DNA of 64,000 nt, from positions 1 to 64,000 of the forward strand of contig RPFO01000848.1 in NCBI GenBank assembly GCA_009746045.1, in the 5' to 3' direction. The position numbers were made by a program, and so were the translations under genes. Below the pieces are notes generated by a model, which saw nothing but the letters and a program-made list of their open reading frames with translations, was not told the origin of the DNA and did no database searches. Within the stretch, counting starts at the first letter, position 1, and each line of letters opens with the position of its first letter. This document shows, one piece after another, positions 46,241 through 55,089 of this stretch. Origin of the DNA: Mesostigma viride. Its lineage: Eukaryota; Streptophyta; Mesostigmatophyceae; Mesostigmatales; Mesostigmataceae.

Positions 46241-46360
46241 GACGAATTAGAGGCTCGGGAAAATTAGGGAGACGAATTAGAGGCTCGGGAAAATTAGGGA
46301 GACGAATTAGAGGCTCGGGAAAATTAGGGAGACGAATTAGAGGCTCGGGAAAATCAGGAT
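46241..46360. repeat. Four tandem 30-bp repeats
   Basis: The unit begins GACGAATTAGAGGCTCGGG and ends AAAATTAGGGA. Copies start at 46241, 46271, 46301 and 46331; the first three are identical and the last differs at its end. There are no spacers, so this is not a CRISPR array. Position upstream of the KilA-N-RING gene suggests a regulatory or replication-linked repeat. Confidence 0.8.
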
Positions 46361-46437
46361 GCTAGCCGCGGGATGCCTAGCCGCGTGGGAAATTGACGAG
46401 GGAATTTAGGGTCGTTCGTTGGCTACGAAATTGGCAG

Positions 46438-46936
46438 GTGAGTAATTGGCCCGCTAGTTTCCAGGCGCAACGAATATCGCTCGCCATTCCCCGTCGACAC
46501 GCGCCCCCTCCGTCTCCTCACGCAACTCTCGACGCGTTGCTCGCGTTTTGCGCGTTCTTTCTCGTCTCCTCGTGGCTGCAGGGTTGCCGCGAATCCGTCG
46601 TCTTCCCCCAGTGGTCTCCCGCTCCAGGTGAGCCCCTCGCGTTCTCGTCGCGATTTCGCACTCGCCCGCGAGCTCCTCCCGATTTCCCCGTCTGACGGCA
46701 CCCTTTCCAGCCCCTGCTCGGCCGTTCGTGGACAGGACCGCGCCACGTCGTTTCTCCGGCGCACGCGTCATCCGGCGTGGATCTGCCGTCGTTCCAGGTG
46801 AGTGGCGCGTCCGTTTGCCGGGATCGTACGGCACTTGCGGGGAACTCGCGGCCAAAATCCCTCGCTCTCCCGTCCTCCTCCCCGTCCGCGTCCTCCCCTT
46901 TCTGTCGTGGGCAGTCCGTGTCCCCCCTTTCTCCAG
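46438..46936 (+). other. Three candidate introns in a 5' leader
   Basis: CAG|GTGAGT at 46438, CAG|GTGAGC at 46628 and CAG|GTGAGT at 46798 are near-ideal donors. Each is followed by a pyrimidine-rich acceptor: CTGCAG ending 46581 or CCCCAG ending 46611, TTTCCAG ending 46710, and GGGCAG ending 46914 or CTCCAG ending 46936. The resulting introns would be about 80-170 nt, all upstream of the ATG at 46974, so splicing would not alter the protein. Confidence 0.5.
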
Positions 46937-46973
46937 TGGCCGCGTCCGCGGACGTTTAGTCGCTTCCGTAGCC

Positions 46974-47897
46974 ATGATGATGACCGACTTCTTCTGGTTC
47001 CTGGGGCCGCACGCCCAGGACAATGATCTGCGCGTGTGGATGGTGAGAGAGGAAGCGCATCCCCTCTTCCGCAAGGGCGCCTCCCTCGTCACGCTGCTGC
47101 TGGACCACAGAGGTCCGCCCCAGTACTTCCACATGCAGTCCCTCGCGCTGGCCGTGGCCAGGCCCTCCGGCGCCCCCTCGTACAGGCGCTGGCTCACGTG
47201 CGACGAGGGCTCGGAGGCCATCGAGCGGGTGGCCGAGGAGATAAACCCGCCCCGCAGCCAGTGCAGCGAGGAGGGCGAGTGCGAGGCCGACCGCCTGCCC
47301 GCCGTGATAAACCTCATGCGCGAGGGGCCCTGCATGGGCGTGTGGCTGCACCCCGACCTGTTCGCCCCCTTCGTCACCTGGCTGAGGGCCGAGCCCCCCT
47401 CCGCGCCGCTGGAGAGGAGGCCGGCGCTGCCTGCCGCACGGGTGGTGGACGGGCGCGCGCGCGCGGCCGAGAGTGCCGAGGTGCGCAGGTTCGTCGCCGC
47501 CGTGCTGGGGGACAAGGCCGACGGCGAGTGGTGCAAGGAGCGGGCGCGCATGCACGACCCGCACGCCCTGCCAGGGGGGCAGCTCTTCGAGGAGGCCGCG
47601 GACGCCCTCTCAGCCCTCCTGCGCGCTGCGGGGAAGGGCTGCAACGGGGCTCTGGTCGCGTGTGGGAAGTGCGCGAGGGCCACGGACATGCTGCTCGACC
47701 CCGCGGGGCACGAGCACGAGCACGGCGTGTGCGTGGACTGCGCCGTCGCCGCCGTGGAGGAGGCCAGGCGCGTGGGGATAGAGGGGGGGGTCAAGTGCCC
47801 CCTGTGCCGCCCGGCGATGGCCGGTGCCGAAGCCCCCCCCTTCTTCGTGTACAGCCCGCGAAAGTCCGTGACGGCGGCCGCCTCCATGGCCGTGTAA
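46974..47897 (+). CDS. KilA-N-like and RING finger protein (p28-type), 307 aa
   Basis: The ATG at 46974 begins MMMTDFFWFLG. LPAVINLMREGPCMGVWLHPDLFAPFVTWL matches the second half of a KilA-N domain (GxWVHPxL...W). The C-terminal 75 residues hold CGKCARATDML, CVDCAVAAV and KCPLCRP, a RING-like zinc finger. KilA-N plus RING is the architecture of poxvirus p28-type E3 ubiquitin ligases, which bind DNA and ubiquitinate targets in the virus factory. The KilA-N part is diverged. The upstream leader has candidate introns and repeats. The gene is intact. Confidence 0.68.
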   Translation: MMMTDFFWFLGPHAQDNDLRVWMVREEAHPLFRKGASLVTLLLDHRGPPQYFHMQSLALAVARPSGAPSYRRWLTCDEGSEAIERVAEEINPPRSQCSEEGECEADRLPAVINLMREGPCMGVWLHPDLFAPFVTWLRAEPPSAPLERRPALPAARVVDGRARAAESAEVRRFVAAVLGDKADGEWCKERARMHDPHALPGGQLFEEAADALSALLRAAGKGCNGALVACGKCARATDMLLDPAGHEHEHGVCVDCAVAAVEEARRVGIEGGVKCPLCRPAMAGAEAPPFFVYSPRKSVTAAASMAV

Positions 47898-47926
47898 AAT
47901 GAATGATCGAATAATAAAAATCCGGC

Positions 47927-50900
47927 TCACCCATCCCCATCGTACCAATGCAAAGAGGGAAGCACCTCGTAGGGGAAGTTGTCGAAGCGCGGGTAGGGCA
48001 CGCGGTATTGGCCCACCCATTGGCCAAACCCCCCCCGTGTACGATGTGGGGCTGTGTCGTTTTTCAATATCGCCGCTTGAATACCTTGACCACGTTGATT
48101 GGCATGAGTTAAACGATTGTACTCGATCGTGGTGCCCTGAGGCATTAGGTGAAGCAATCTTTGCACCTCATTCGCCTGTTTCTGGTCCCACGTTGGACGG
48201 TCAAGACGCACCCCTTTACCCTCGTCTGCCCTTTGCTGGATCTTCTGTTTCAGCATTTCTGTTGTCGCCATTCCTGTCACTTTTAGCTCTTCCAATTCTT
48301 CTTCAGGTGTAGGCGGTGCCTTTAACCTCACTGGATTCTTTGGGGGCGGCGTGGGGGGCTTCTTTGCCGACGTGGGGGGCTTCTGTGCGGGAGGGGTCCT
48401 TGCTGGCGTGGTGGTCTTCTCTGGTGGTGGTGGTGGTGGCGACCCTGCTGATGCCCCTGATGACCCCCCTGGTGGTGGTGGTGGCGTCTTTGCGGGGGTG
48501 GTATTTGCTGGCTGGGGGGGCTGCGTTGGGGGTGAATCAAACAGGGTTCTTTGCACGGGGTATTCCATCAAATCATTCTGGTACAACTGTTCGTCCGCAT
48601 GGAGCCAGGCGCGGGTGTACTCTCGCCCTCGTTGAACACGGGGTTGGTGGTGAACGGCGTTTTCATCGTCGTCTCCACAAATAGATGTTTCAAGTCGTCT
48701 GGGGCGGATTTGTATAGGTCTTTCTTTGCCTTAGGAGGAAGCTGATTAATCACATGTCGCACGCGGTTGTCCAGGATCGGGCGTAAGGGGTCATCAATCT
48801 CCAACTTTTCGGCATGTGTGCGGGCGAATCGAACGGCGTCGTAAACTTTGTTCCGTTTCTCACTTGTCTGTTGAGACGCCTGGCCTGGGGAAACGCCTTT
48901 GGAGGGCGTGACCACACTGTGAAACGCAATATCGTTGACGGCTTTTATATACTCCGGCATCCACTCCGGTGCGTTTGCCTCTTCTAGTGCTGTTCTTATA
49001 TTCACCTTCCGTCTGTTAAGTAATGCTGTCTGTGCGATCTTTCCCAGCCTATCTCTCGCTCGCTGTTTCCTCGCTCCCTTCTCCTTCATTGTCGCCGCCT
49101 GCTTCTGATTGTCCGCCTGGGTCGCCTCTTTGCCCAGATCTCCCCACCGCTTTGCCAAGATCGCCCCACGCCTGTTCATTTCCTCCTTCATTTCTATCGC
49201 CTGCTTCCGATTGTCCGCCTGGGTCGCCGCTTTGGCCCACGTTCTCATACTGTCCGTAACCCAACCTCTCTTGGCCGCTGCCTTTATAATCTCCGTGAGA
49301 ACCTCTCCCGCCTCTTTTGTTGCATCTGCACGTTCGGCGACCGCCGCCCTTTCCCGCCACTGTTCTTGCAATCGGAGCGTTGATGGAGATGCTTCCAGGG
49401 GGCGTGCCGGGCTTAGCGCGTTCTTGGCTGGGCTCAGTGGGAGCACGGGCAAGCTCATGAGCTCCCGCATCACGTCCTCGCCTAGTTGTGCACCGCCCTC
49501 CTCCTCCTCCTCCTCCTCCTCTTCCTCCTCTTCCTCCTCCTCCTCCTCCTCCTCCTCCTCCTCCTCCTCCTCCTCCTCCTCCTCCTCCTCCTCCTCCTCC
49601 TCTTCTTGTCCCCCTCCTGGTTTTGGCGGAATTTCTTTGAGTAACCTGGCTTTAATGGCCGCCGCTGTCGGTATCGACCCCCCTCCAACGTCTTTTAGTG
49701 CCGCGTCTCGCATGACCGCCTTACCAAAGTCTGACATGGCGAAATGGAGCGGCGCCGCCCCTGTCGGGTAGTTGTATGGCACGATACCTGATGCCTTGTT
49801 TCTCGCTCTCGACCTGTACTGTTGGTACCCTCTTTGCACCGTCTCCTTGAATCGCTGCACTCTCAATTTCAAAGTAGGGTCATTCAAAGCAGCGTCCATT
49901 TTATTTAAATCGTTGTAGATCTTTTCGAGCGTTATCAAATCAACCCGGGAAAAGCCCTGAATGCCCCCCTCGTTGATGATTAAGTTGCCTTCCCTGAGCA
50001 GCTTATCCGCTGTTTTCAGCCGATACGATTCTGCCCGTTTTTTTATAAGCGCATCCTCTATAAACTTTTTTGTTTTATCGGCTTTGTGATGTTTTGCCAA
50101 CGCGGGGTTCTTCTCAATGAGGAAATATAGTGACATCAAAATTGTGTTCATGCTCTCATCCGTTGCTGTCAACGGGTCTAGATTTTTCGCCGCGTTTCTC
50201 AGTTTTATAAGCTTGCCATTGAACGTGTGGGGAGATGGTCTTGCCTGATCCATAGCCTGACTAATCTCTTTCCAAGCCTCTTCCCCCGCCTCCCGCAACA
50301 GTTTGTTTTCACCAAAATTATCAATAGCCTTCTCGACTCTTGACAAAATCCCTTCTAAAGCAACGTACGAATCCTGCCACTTGGCCGGGTTCTCCTTTAC
50401 TTTTTGAGCCGCCAGAAGTGCCGCATCAAATAAAATCTCCGCCTTTTCAGCCGTGTCAATTATACCTCCCCCAGCATGCTCAACACTATACAGGAACGCG
50501 GCCGCATTACCAAACAAACCAGCGTCTTCGCTCCTTTCCATGATATGCAACCTTGCCTTGATGGCTTTCATTAGAACTTTTTTTTTGTCCTCTTCTTCCT
50601 TGCCGCTTGGCTCTCTTTCGCGTACCTCGACTAAGTATTCCTTGAGTCTGGCAAAATCCGCGCCTTTTATGTGTCTGAATGCTTCCAATATTATGCGGAT
50701 ACGTGGAATGCTATCCTGCGCCCATTTGTCTGGAATGGTAGATATTTTGGAAATGATGGCATATGCCTCTTCTTCTGATTCGATGGATTTCGTTGCTCGC
50801 CTTAGATCGTCGATGTTGTTGATGTCAAAAGTCGGGCTGGCGGAAGGTCCGTCATTAGCGTCCTTATCACCTGCGGGGGGGGCGGGCTTGTCACCAGCGT

Positions 50901-51675
50901 CCTTATTATCACCTGCGGGGGGGGCGGGCTCCTCACCTGCGGGGGGCTTTGAACCAGCTGGAGGGGCAGGGGGGAACAACAGATCATTTATCTGTTGGTC
51001 GATTATTTCGATTTGTTCCTCTGTTTCGGCAGTTGGTGGTTGACTTTTCAAAGTAGCGCGTTTCATGTGCAGTTCCGTTAGTTGACCCCCGATCATCATG
51101 TTTCTTAGCAATTTCGCAGCAGCAGCAGCGGCGGCAGCAGTAGCCTCAGGGGAGGCATCCGCAGCTGGGGGGGCAGCCGCAGCTGGGGGGGCAGCCGCAG
51201 CTGGTGGGGCAAGGGCAGCAGGTGAAGCGGCATCGCCCTCCTCCTTACCCTCCTCCTTACCCTCCTCCTTACCCTCCTCCTCCTCCTCCTCCTCCTCCTC
51301 CTCCTCTTCCTCCTCCTCCTCCTCCTCCTCTTCCTCCTCCTCCTCATTTTCCCCCTCCTCGTTTCCCCCCTCATTTCCCCCCTCCTCCTCCTCCTCTTCA
51401 CCACCCTTGGCGTCGGGAGCGTCGGCGTCGTCGTCCCAGTACAGCTCACCTGCTCCGTAGCCCGCGTGAACGTATGGGGGGTAGTAGTCCAGATCGTCGA
51501 ACAGCGACCCCGTCCGCGCCTGGTGGACGCGCATCATAGGGACCAGCAGCTCGGACAGAGCGCGCGCCTTCTGCCTCCGCTGCTGCGGCGTGTCCTCGGG
51601 CGCGTCCATCGCCTTCTGTGCCAGTCGGTGCAGGGCTCGCACGCCCTCGTGTATCGCGCTCTTCTTCGGTCGCAT
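47927..51675 (-). CDS. Large acidic protein with poly-Glu tracts, about 1,250 aa, one frame break
   Basis: The ATG at 51675 (MRPKKSAIHEGVRAL) opens a 1,035-residue frame ending at 48568. The coding signal continues from about 48597 in the frame ending at 47927 (EYPVQRTLF...HWYDGDG). Two (GAG)n tracts encode Glu runs at about 51240-51410 and 49495-49605. Ala/Pro repeats (PPAAAAPPAAD) lie near residue 160. The region 49620-51050 is helical and uses many more A/T-ending codons than its surroundings. The C-terminus is Pro-rich plus a compact Trp/Tyr-rich end. No enzyme motif is visible; a virion core or tegument-like scaffold is plausible. Confidence 0.6.
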
Positions 51676-51699
51676 CCGTCTCTCTCTGCTAGACTGACA

Positions 51700-52632
51700 T
51701 TATTTTTGCGCCCCTGTAAGCCCCATCAGCCCGGCGGCCACCTTCGCCACCAAACGCGGGCTGACGCTGTTGCCCACCATCTTCAGGATCGAGTTCATGC
51801 TCACGCTCGCCTTCAGCCGCTCGATCCGCCCCTGCGGGATCCCCTGCAAACGAAACGCCTCTTCCTCAGTGAGCGTGCGCAGCCCCCGCGGGTCGCGGAT
51901 GTAGATCCTGGCCCCCTTGTTGGCGCCCTGGGACGCGCGCTGGGTCGGCGCCACCATGTCCTTCCTGGGCTCGAAGCTGTAATTGGCCGACAGGAACTGC
52001 CCCTGGCGCGAGCCCTTGAGCACCTTGTGCATCCGGCTGCCGGGTTTCAGGTAGTACCGCGCCGGAGCCGTCTGCTTGAAGTCGAAGCTGTCCGTGCGGC
52101 CCACCTCGGGCGGGGGGAAGCTGCCGGGGATCATCTTCTTGCTGGCCACGATGAACACCCTCTTGCGCTTCTGCCGCAGCCCCGCGTGCAGGTGCGTGCT
52201 CAGCACCTGGTGCGCCACGTAATACCCGTGCTTGCGGAGGTTGTGCACGATCCGCTTGAACACGGGGAACCGCTGGATGGCCGGCACGTTCTCCAGGATG
52301 ACGTACCGGGGGTCAGACTTCTCGATGAATCGGAATATGTGGCGGATGCCCCTCGTCCGTACGTCGCGCATCCCGTGCTGCAGCCCGGCGGCGCTGAACG
52401 CCTGACAGGGGAACCCGGCCGTGAGGATGTCAGCCTTGGGGATGGTCTCGTCGGGCACGTTCTCTATTTTGTCGCAGATCGGGGCCACGTCGTTCAGGAT
52501 CTCGTACACCTTGCAAGCCGTCGGGTTCATCTCCACGGCCATCACCGTGCGGACGTCGAGGACCTTCTTGAGGCCCAACGAGAAGCCGCCCAGGCCCGCG
52601 AACAGGTCGATGTGACGCCATACCCTCACCAT
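51700..52632 (-). CDS. C5-cytosine DNA methyltransferase, 310 aa
   Basis: All key motifs of Dcm/HhaI-type enzymes are present: DLFAGLGG (residues 9-16, SAM binding), GFPCQAFS with the catalytic Cys at 75-76, ENV at 114-116, QKRKR at about 154-158, and MVGNSVSPRLV near the end (motif X). The ATG at 52632 (MVRVWRHID) puts motif I at the normal place; a longer frame to 52713 overlaps the divergent gene. The enzyme transfers a methyl group to C5 of cytosine in a specific DNA sequence. No cognate restriction enzyme is next to it. The target-recognition region is short. Intact. Confidence 0.93.
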   Translation of the reverse strand: MVRVWRHIDLFAGLGGFSLGLKKVLDVRTVMAVEMNPTACKVYEILNDVAPICDKIENVPDETIPKADILTAGFPCQAFSAAGLQHGMRDVRTRGIRHIFRFIEKSDPRYVILENVPAIQRFPVFKRIVHNLRKHGYYVAHQVLSTHLHAGLRQKRKRVFIVASKKMIPGSFPPPEVGRTDSFDFKQTAPARYYLKPGSRMHKVLKGSRQGQFLSANYSFEPRKDMVAPTQRASQGANKGARIYIRDPRGLRTLTEEEAFRLQGIPQGRIERLKASVSMNSILKMVGNSVSPRLVAKVAAGLMGLTGAQK

Positions 52633-52655
52633 CTTTGCATATACGCACACACAAA

Positions 52656-53303
52656 ATGCTCGTGAACACGGACGACCTGCCCGAGTACGTGTGGCCGCAC
52701 GCGCCGCCGCCAAGGGGGAGGAACGACACCCCGTCCTTGTCCGCGCTCCTTTCCCTGGCCGCGGACGGCGCGGCCCCCGAGGACGACCGTCCCATCACCC
52801 TTGACGAGTACTGCGCCCTGCACGCCGCCCTGCTGAGGAGGGTCAGGGCGTCCGAATGGTTCCGGCTCTACGTGGACGGCGTGAGCCGGCGCGACCAGTC
52901 CGCGAGTCTGTGGACGGCGCCGAGCCGCGACCGGGAGATGGCGGCCCACCTGGCCGAGTGTCTGAACGGCAAGACGCGGGACGGCCTCGTCGAGGTGGAG
53001 GAGCTCTTCCGCGGCGTGCTGGCGGTGGCCGCGCCCGAGACCTTCTTGCTCGCCCTGGGGCGCATGGAGGGGAGGCCGGAGCGGGCCAAAGTCGTGTTCG
53101 TGCACGCGTCGGACGGGAGGGCGATCGGCGGGGCGGACCTGCTGCAGATGGCGTGCATCGCCGCGCCCCAGGGGGCGCAGGTCGTGGACGTGCACGGCGA
53201 CCACTTCGCCGCCGACACGATCCTGGTGCCCACCGCGTACATGCACGTGGTCCGGCTGATCAAGGACAGATTGAAGTTGGGGTGGGGGGATACGGTGGAG
53301 TAA
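52656..53303 (+). CDS. Hypothetical protein, 215 aa
   Basis: The ATG at 52656 (MLVNTDDLPEYVWPH) is only 23 nt from the divergent methyltransferase start, with CATATACGCACACACAAA between them. The protein is mixed alpha/beta (AKVVFVHASDGRAIGGADLL, VVDVHGDHFAADTI) with no recognised motif. The tight divergent pairing with a DNA methyltransferase makes a functional link possible, for example a nuclease or regulator, but no catalytic residues can be named. Confidence 0.65.
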   Translation: MLVNTDDLPEYVWPHAPPPRGRNDTPSLSALLSLAADGAAPEDDRPITLDEYCALHAALLRRVRASEWFRLYVDGVSRRDQSASLWTAPSRDREMAAHLAECLNGKTRDGLVEVEELFRGVLAVAAPETFLLALGRMEGRPERAKVVFVHASDGRAIGGADLLQMACIAAPQGAQVVDVHGDHFAADTILVPTAYMHVVRLIKDRLKLGWGDTVE

Positions 53304-53353
53304 ACAGCTAACTGGAAATATAATATGACCCTTTATTGTCTGAGAGACTCGAT

Positions 53354-53908
53354 ATGTTGAGACGCCGCTGCGGGTTCGCTTACACGAGTTCTGGTATCCC
53401 TTGCAGGCGGTGGACGACGGGGGGCTTTTGCTCGCTGCACCGTAGGCAGGCGGCTCAGCCGTACGACCGCCCGTACCTCCGCCGCCCTCCCGCTCCGCCG
53501 TACCGCCCGTACCATCCGTACTACTACCCGTACATGCTGCACTGGTCCGCCCCGCACATCTCCCCCAACCACGTGACCGTCACCCACGTGTACGAACCCA
53601 AGACGGACGAGAATGCCAATGTCGTGAATGCCAATGTCGTGAATGCCAATGTCGTGAGGGGGGGTGATGGCGGCGTCAACGAAGATGCAGGAACGCACCC
53701 AGGACCCGACACACCGGACCGCCTCCCCGAGGATGTCCCAGTCCCAGGCACGCCTCCCCCAGGCGCCTTGAGCCAGTACCGCGTGTGGGCGCCCCTGAAG
53801 CGCGTGTACAGGGCGCGCAGGGCGGTGCCCGCAAAGGCGCGCAAGGGCCACGCCGCCCGCCAGTGCGCGTTCATGGCATCCGCCGAGGACCCGGGCTACG
53901 TCTTCTGA
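53354..53908 (+). CDS. Zinc-knuckle protein with Tyr/Pro-rich region, 184 aa
   Basis: The ATG at 53354 (MLRRRCGFAYTSSG) gives the motif C-x10-C-R-R...G-G-F-C-S-L-H, like the zinc knuckle of the gene at 16235. A Tyr/Pro/Arg-rich stretch (PYRPYHPYYYPYMLHW) follows, then a three-fold Asn-Ala-Asn-Val-Val repeat from a 15-bp DNA repeat, and a basic C-terminus. Its last 13 bases overlap the convergent cysteine desulfurase gene. Probably a structural or DNA-associated protein. Confidence 0.55.
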   Translation: MLRRRCGFAYTSSGIPCRRWTTGGFCSLHRRQAAQPYDRPYLRRPPAPPYRPYHPYYYPYMLHWSAPHISPNHVTVTHVYEPKTDENANVVNANVVNANVVRGGDGGVNEDAGTHPGPDTPDRLPEDVPVPGTPPPGALSQYRVWAPLKRVYRARRAVPAKARKGHAARQCAFMASAEDPGYVF

Positions 53909-55089
53909 AACCGCCGCAGGCACGAAAGAAGGTAATCCACGTCCTGCTGCGTAGTGTACGCCGAAAGTCCCAAGCGCACCGTGCCGCGCGCCGTCTCCTC
54001 GGGCACGCCGACCGCACGCAGCACGCGGCTCCGCTTCATCTTCGAGCAGGCGCTGCCCACGTTCGCGCAGATCCCGCAGCGGGAGAGCCACTCCACCATC
54101 GCGCGACCGTCCGTGCCCGGAAGCGCGAAACTGACCAGGTTGGCCATCCTACGCCCCGGGTCGGCCGGCCCGTTGAAGGAAGCCCCCAGCCCTCCCAGCC
54201 CCTCCCGCAGCCTGGCGGCGTACTCGGCCGTCCTACGCCACCGGGCGCGCCCCGCCCGGCTCATGTTGATGGACGCCGCTTGCGCCAGGCTCGCGATCAG
54301 GGGCGGGCTCTCCGTCCCCGGCCGCACGCCGCGCTCCTGTCCGCCCCCGTGCATCAGCGGGACCACCGAGTCCGCCCCCGCGCGCACCACGAGCGCGCCC
54401 ACGCCCTTCACCCCGTGGATCTTGTGTCCCGAAACCGTAAAGCTGTCCATGAACCGCTGGTCCTTACCCAGCGGCGCCTTGCCCGCCACCTGTGTCGTGT
54501 CCGCGTGGATGTGCACGCCCTTGCCCACCGCCCTGCGTATCGCCCCCATGTCCTGCACCGTCCCTATCTCGTTGTTCGCGTAAATGACCGATACCAGCTT
54601 GATGCGTCCGCCCCACTTCTTGACCGCCTCGCGCAGGCTGTCCATCCGCACGAAGCCCTCGCGGTCGACCGGCAGCTGGACCACCTTCACGCCGCCGCGG
54701 GAGGCCTTGCGCACGTGCAGCAGCGGCTGGAGCACGCTCGGGTGCTCAACCTTCGTGGTAAGAACCACGCCCCGCCCCCGCGCGCGCTCCAGCACGCTGT
54801 GGATGATGATGTTGTTGGACTCGGTCGCGCCCCCCGTGAAAATCACGTCGCCCGGACGCACGCCCAGGTGTCGTGCCAGGGTGCGGCGGGAGTCCTCCAC
54901 CACATCGTGGGACTCCCTGCCCGCCTTGTGCGAGCTTGACGCGTTGCCGTAGAGTGTCGCGGCCGTTGCGCCGAGTGCGCGGGCCACCTGGGGGTGCGGC
55001 CGTGTCGTGCTGTTGTTGTCAAAATAGACAAGCGCATGCGCACTCCTTCGTCTCGCTGTCGTGCTGTTCGCTGTCGTGCCTGCCGCCAT
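53896..55089 (-). CDS. NifS-like cysteine desulfurase, 397 aa
   Basis: A class V aminotransferase-fold PLP enzyme. VYFDNNSTT starts the conserved part (residues 21-29), GGATESNN at about 86-93 contacts PLP, HADTTQ holds the PLP-binding Asp at 197, SGHKIHG carries the PLP lysine at 223, and VGSACS holds the catalytic Cys at 348. It removes sulfur from cysteine for Fe-S clusters or tRNA thiolation. NifS-like genes are known in a few large DNA viruses, such as asfarviruses. The N-terminal 20 residues are poorly conserved and overlap the upstream gene by 71 nt. All key residues are intact. Confidence 0.9.
   Translation of the reverse strand: MAAGTTANSTTARRRSAHALVYFDNNSTTRPHPQVARALGATAATLYGNASSSHKAGRESHDVVEDSRRTLARHLGVRPGDVIFTGGATESNNIIIHSVLERARGRGVVLTTKVEHPSVLQPLLHVRKASRGGVKVVQLPVDREGFVRMDSLREAVKKWGGRIKLVSVIYANNEIGTVQDMGAIRRAVGKGVHIHADTTQVAGKAPLGKDQRFMDSFTVSGHKIHGVKGVGALVVRAGADSVVPLMHGGGQERGVRPGTESPPLIASLAQAASINMSRAGRARWRRTAEYAARLREGLGGLGASFNGPADPGRRMANLVSFALPGTDGRAMVEWLSRCGICANVGSACSKMKRSRVLRAVGVPEETARGTVRLGLSAYTTQQDVDYLLSCLRRFQKT

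Larger units (their letters stand above)
45234..46973. other. 1.7-kb gene-free region: promoter and leader of the KilA-N-RING gene
   Basis: No frame here has convincing coding character. Features seen: imperfect GGACGGGGCCTCGGGCAG-type repeats at 45240-45410; an inverted pair GGGGGGAGATTGC (45846-45858) and GCAATCTCCCCCC (45964-45976) around an A-run; a 4 x 30-bp tandem repeat at 46241-46360; and three GTGAGT/GTGAGC donors with matching acceptors at 46438-46936. It may combine a promoter and a spliced 5' leader. Confidence 0.45.

Noticed and set aside
46241-46360. CRISPR-like array
   Set aside because: The 30-bp units are directly adjacent with no spacers; this is a plain tandem repeat.
49490-51460. 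Plus-strand Ser-, Arg- or Pro-run ORFs opposite the poly-Glu tracts
   Set aside because: They are complements or frame shadows of the GAG repeats in the minus-strand gene.
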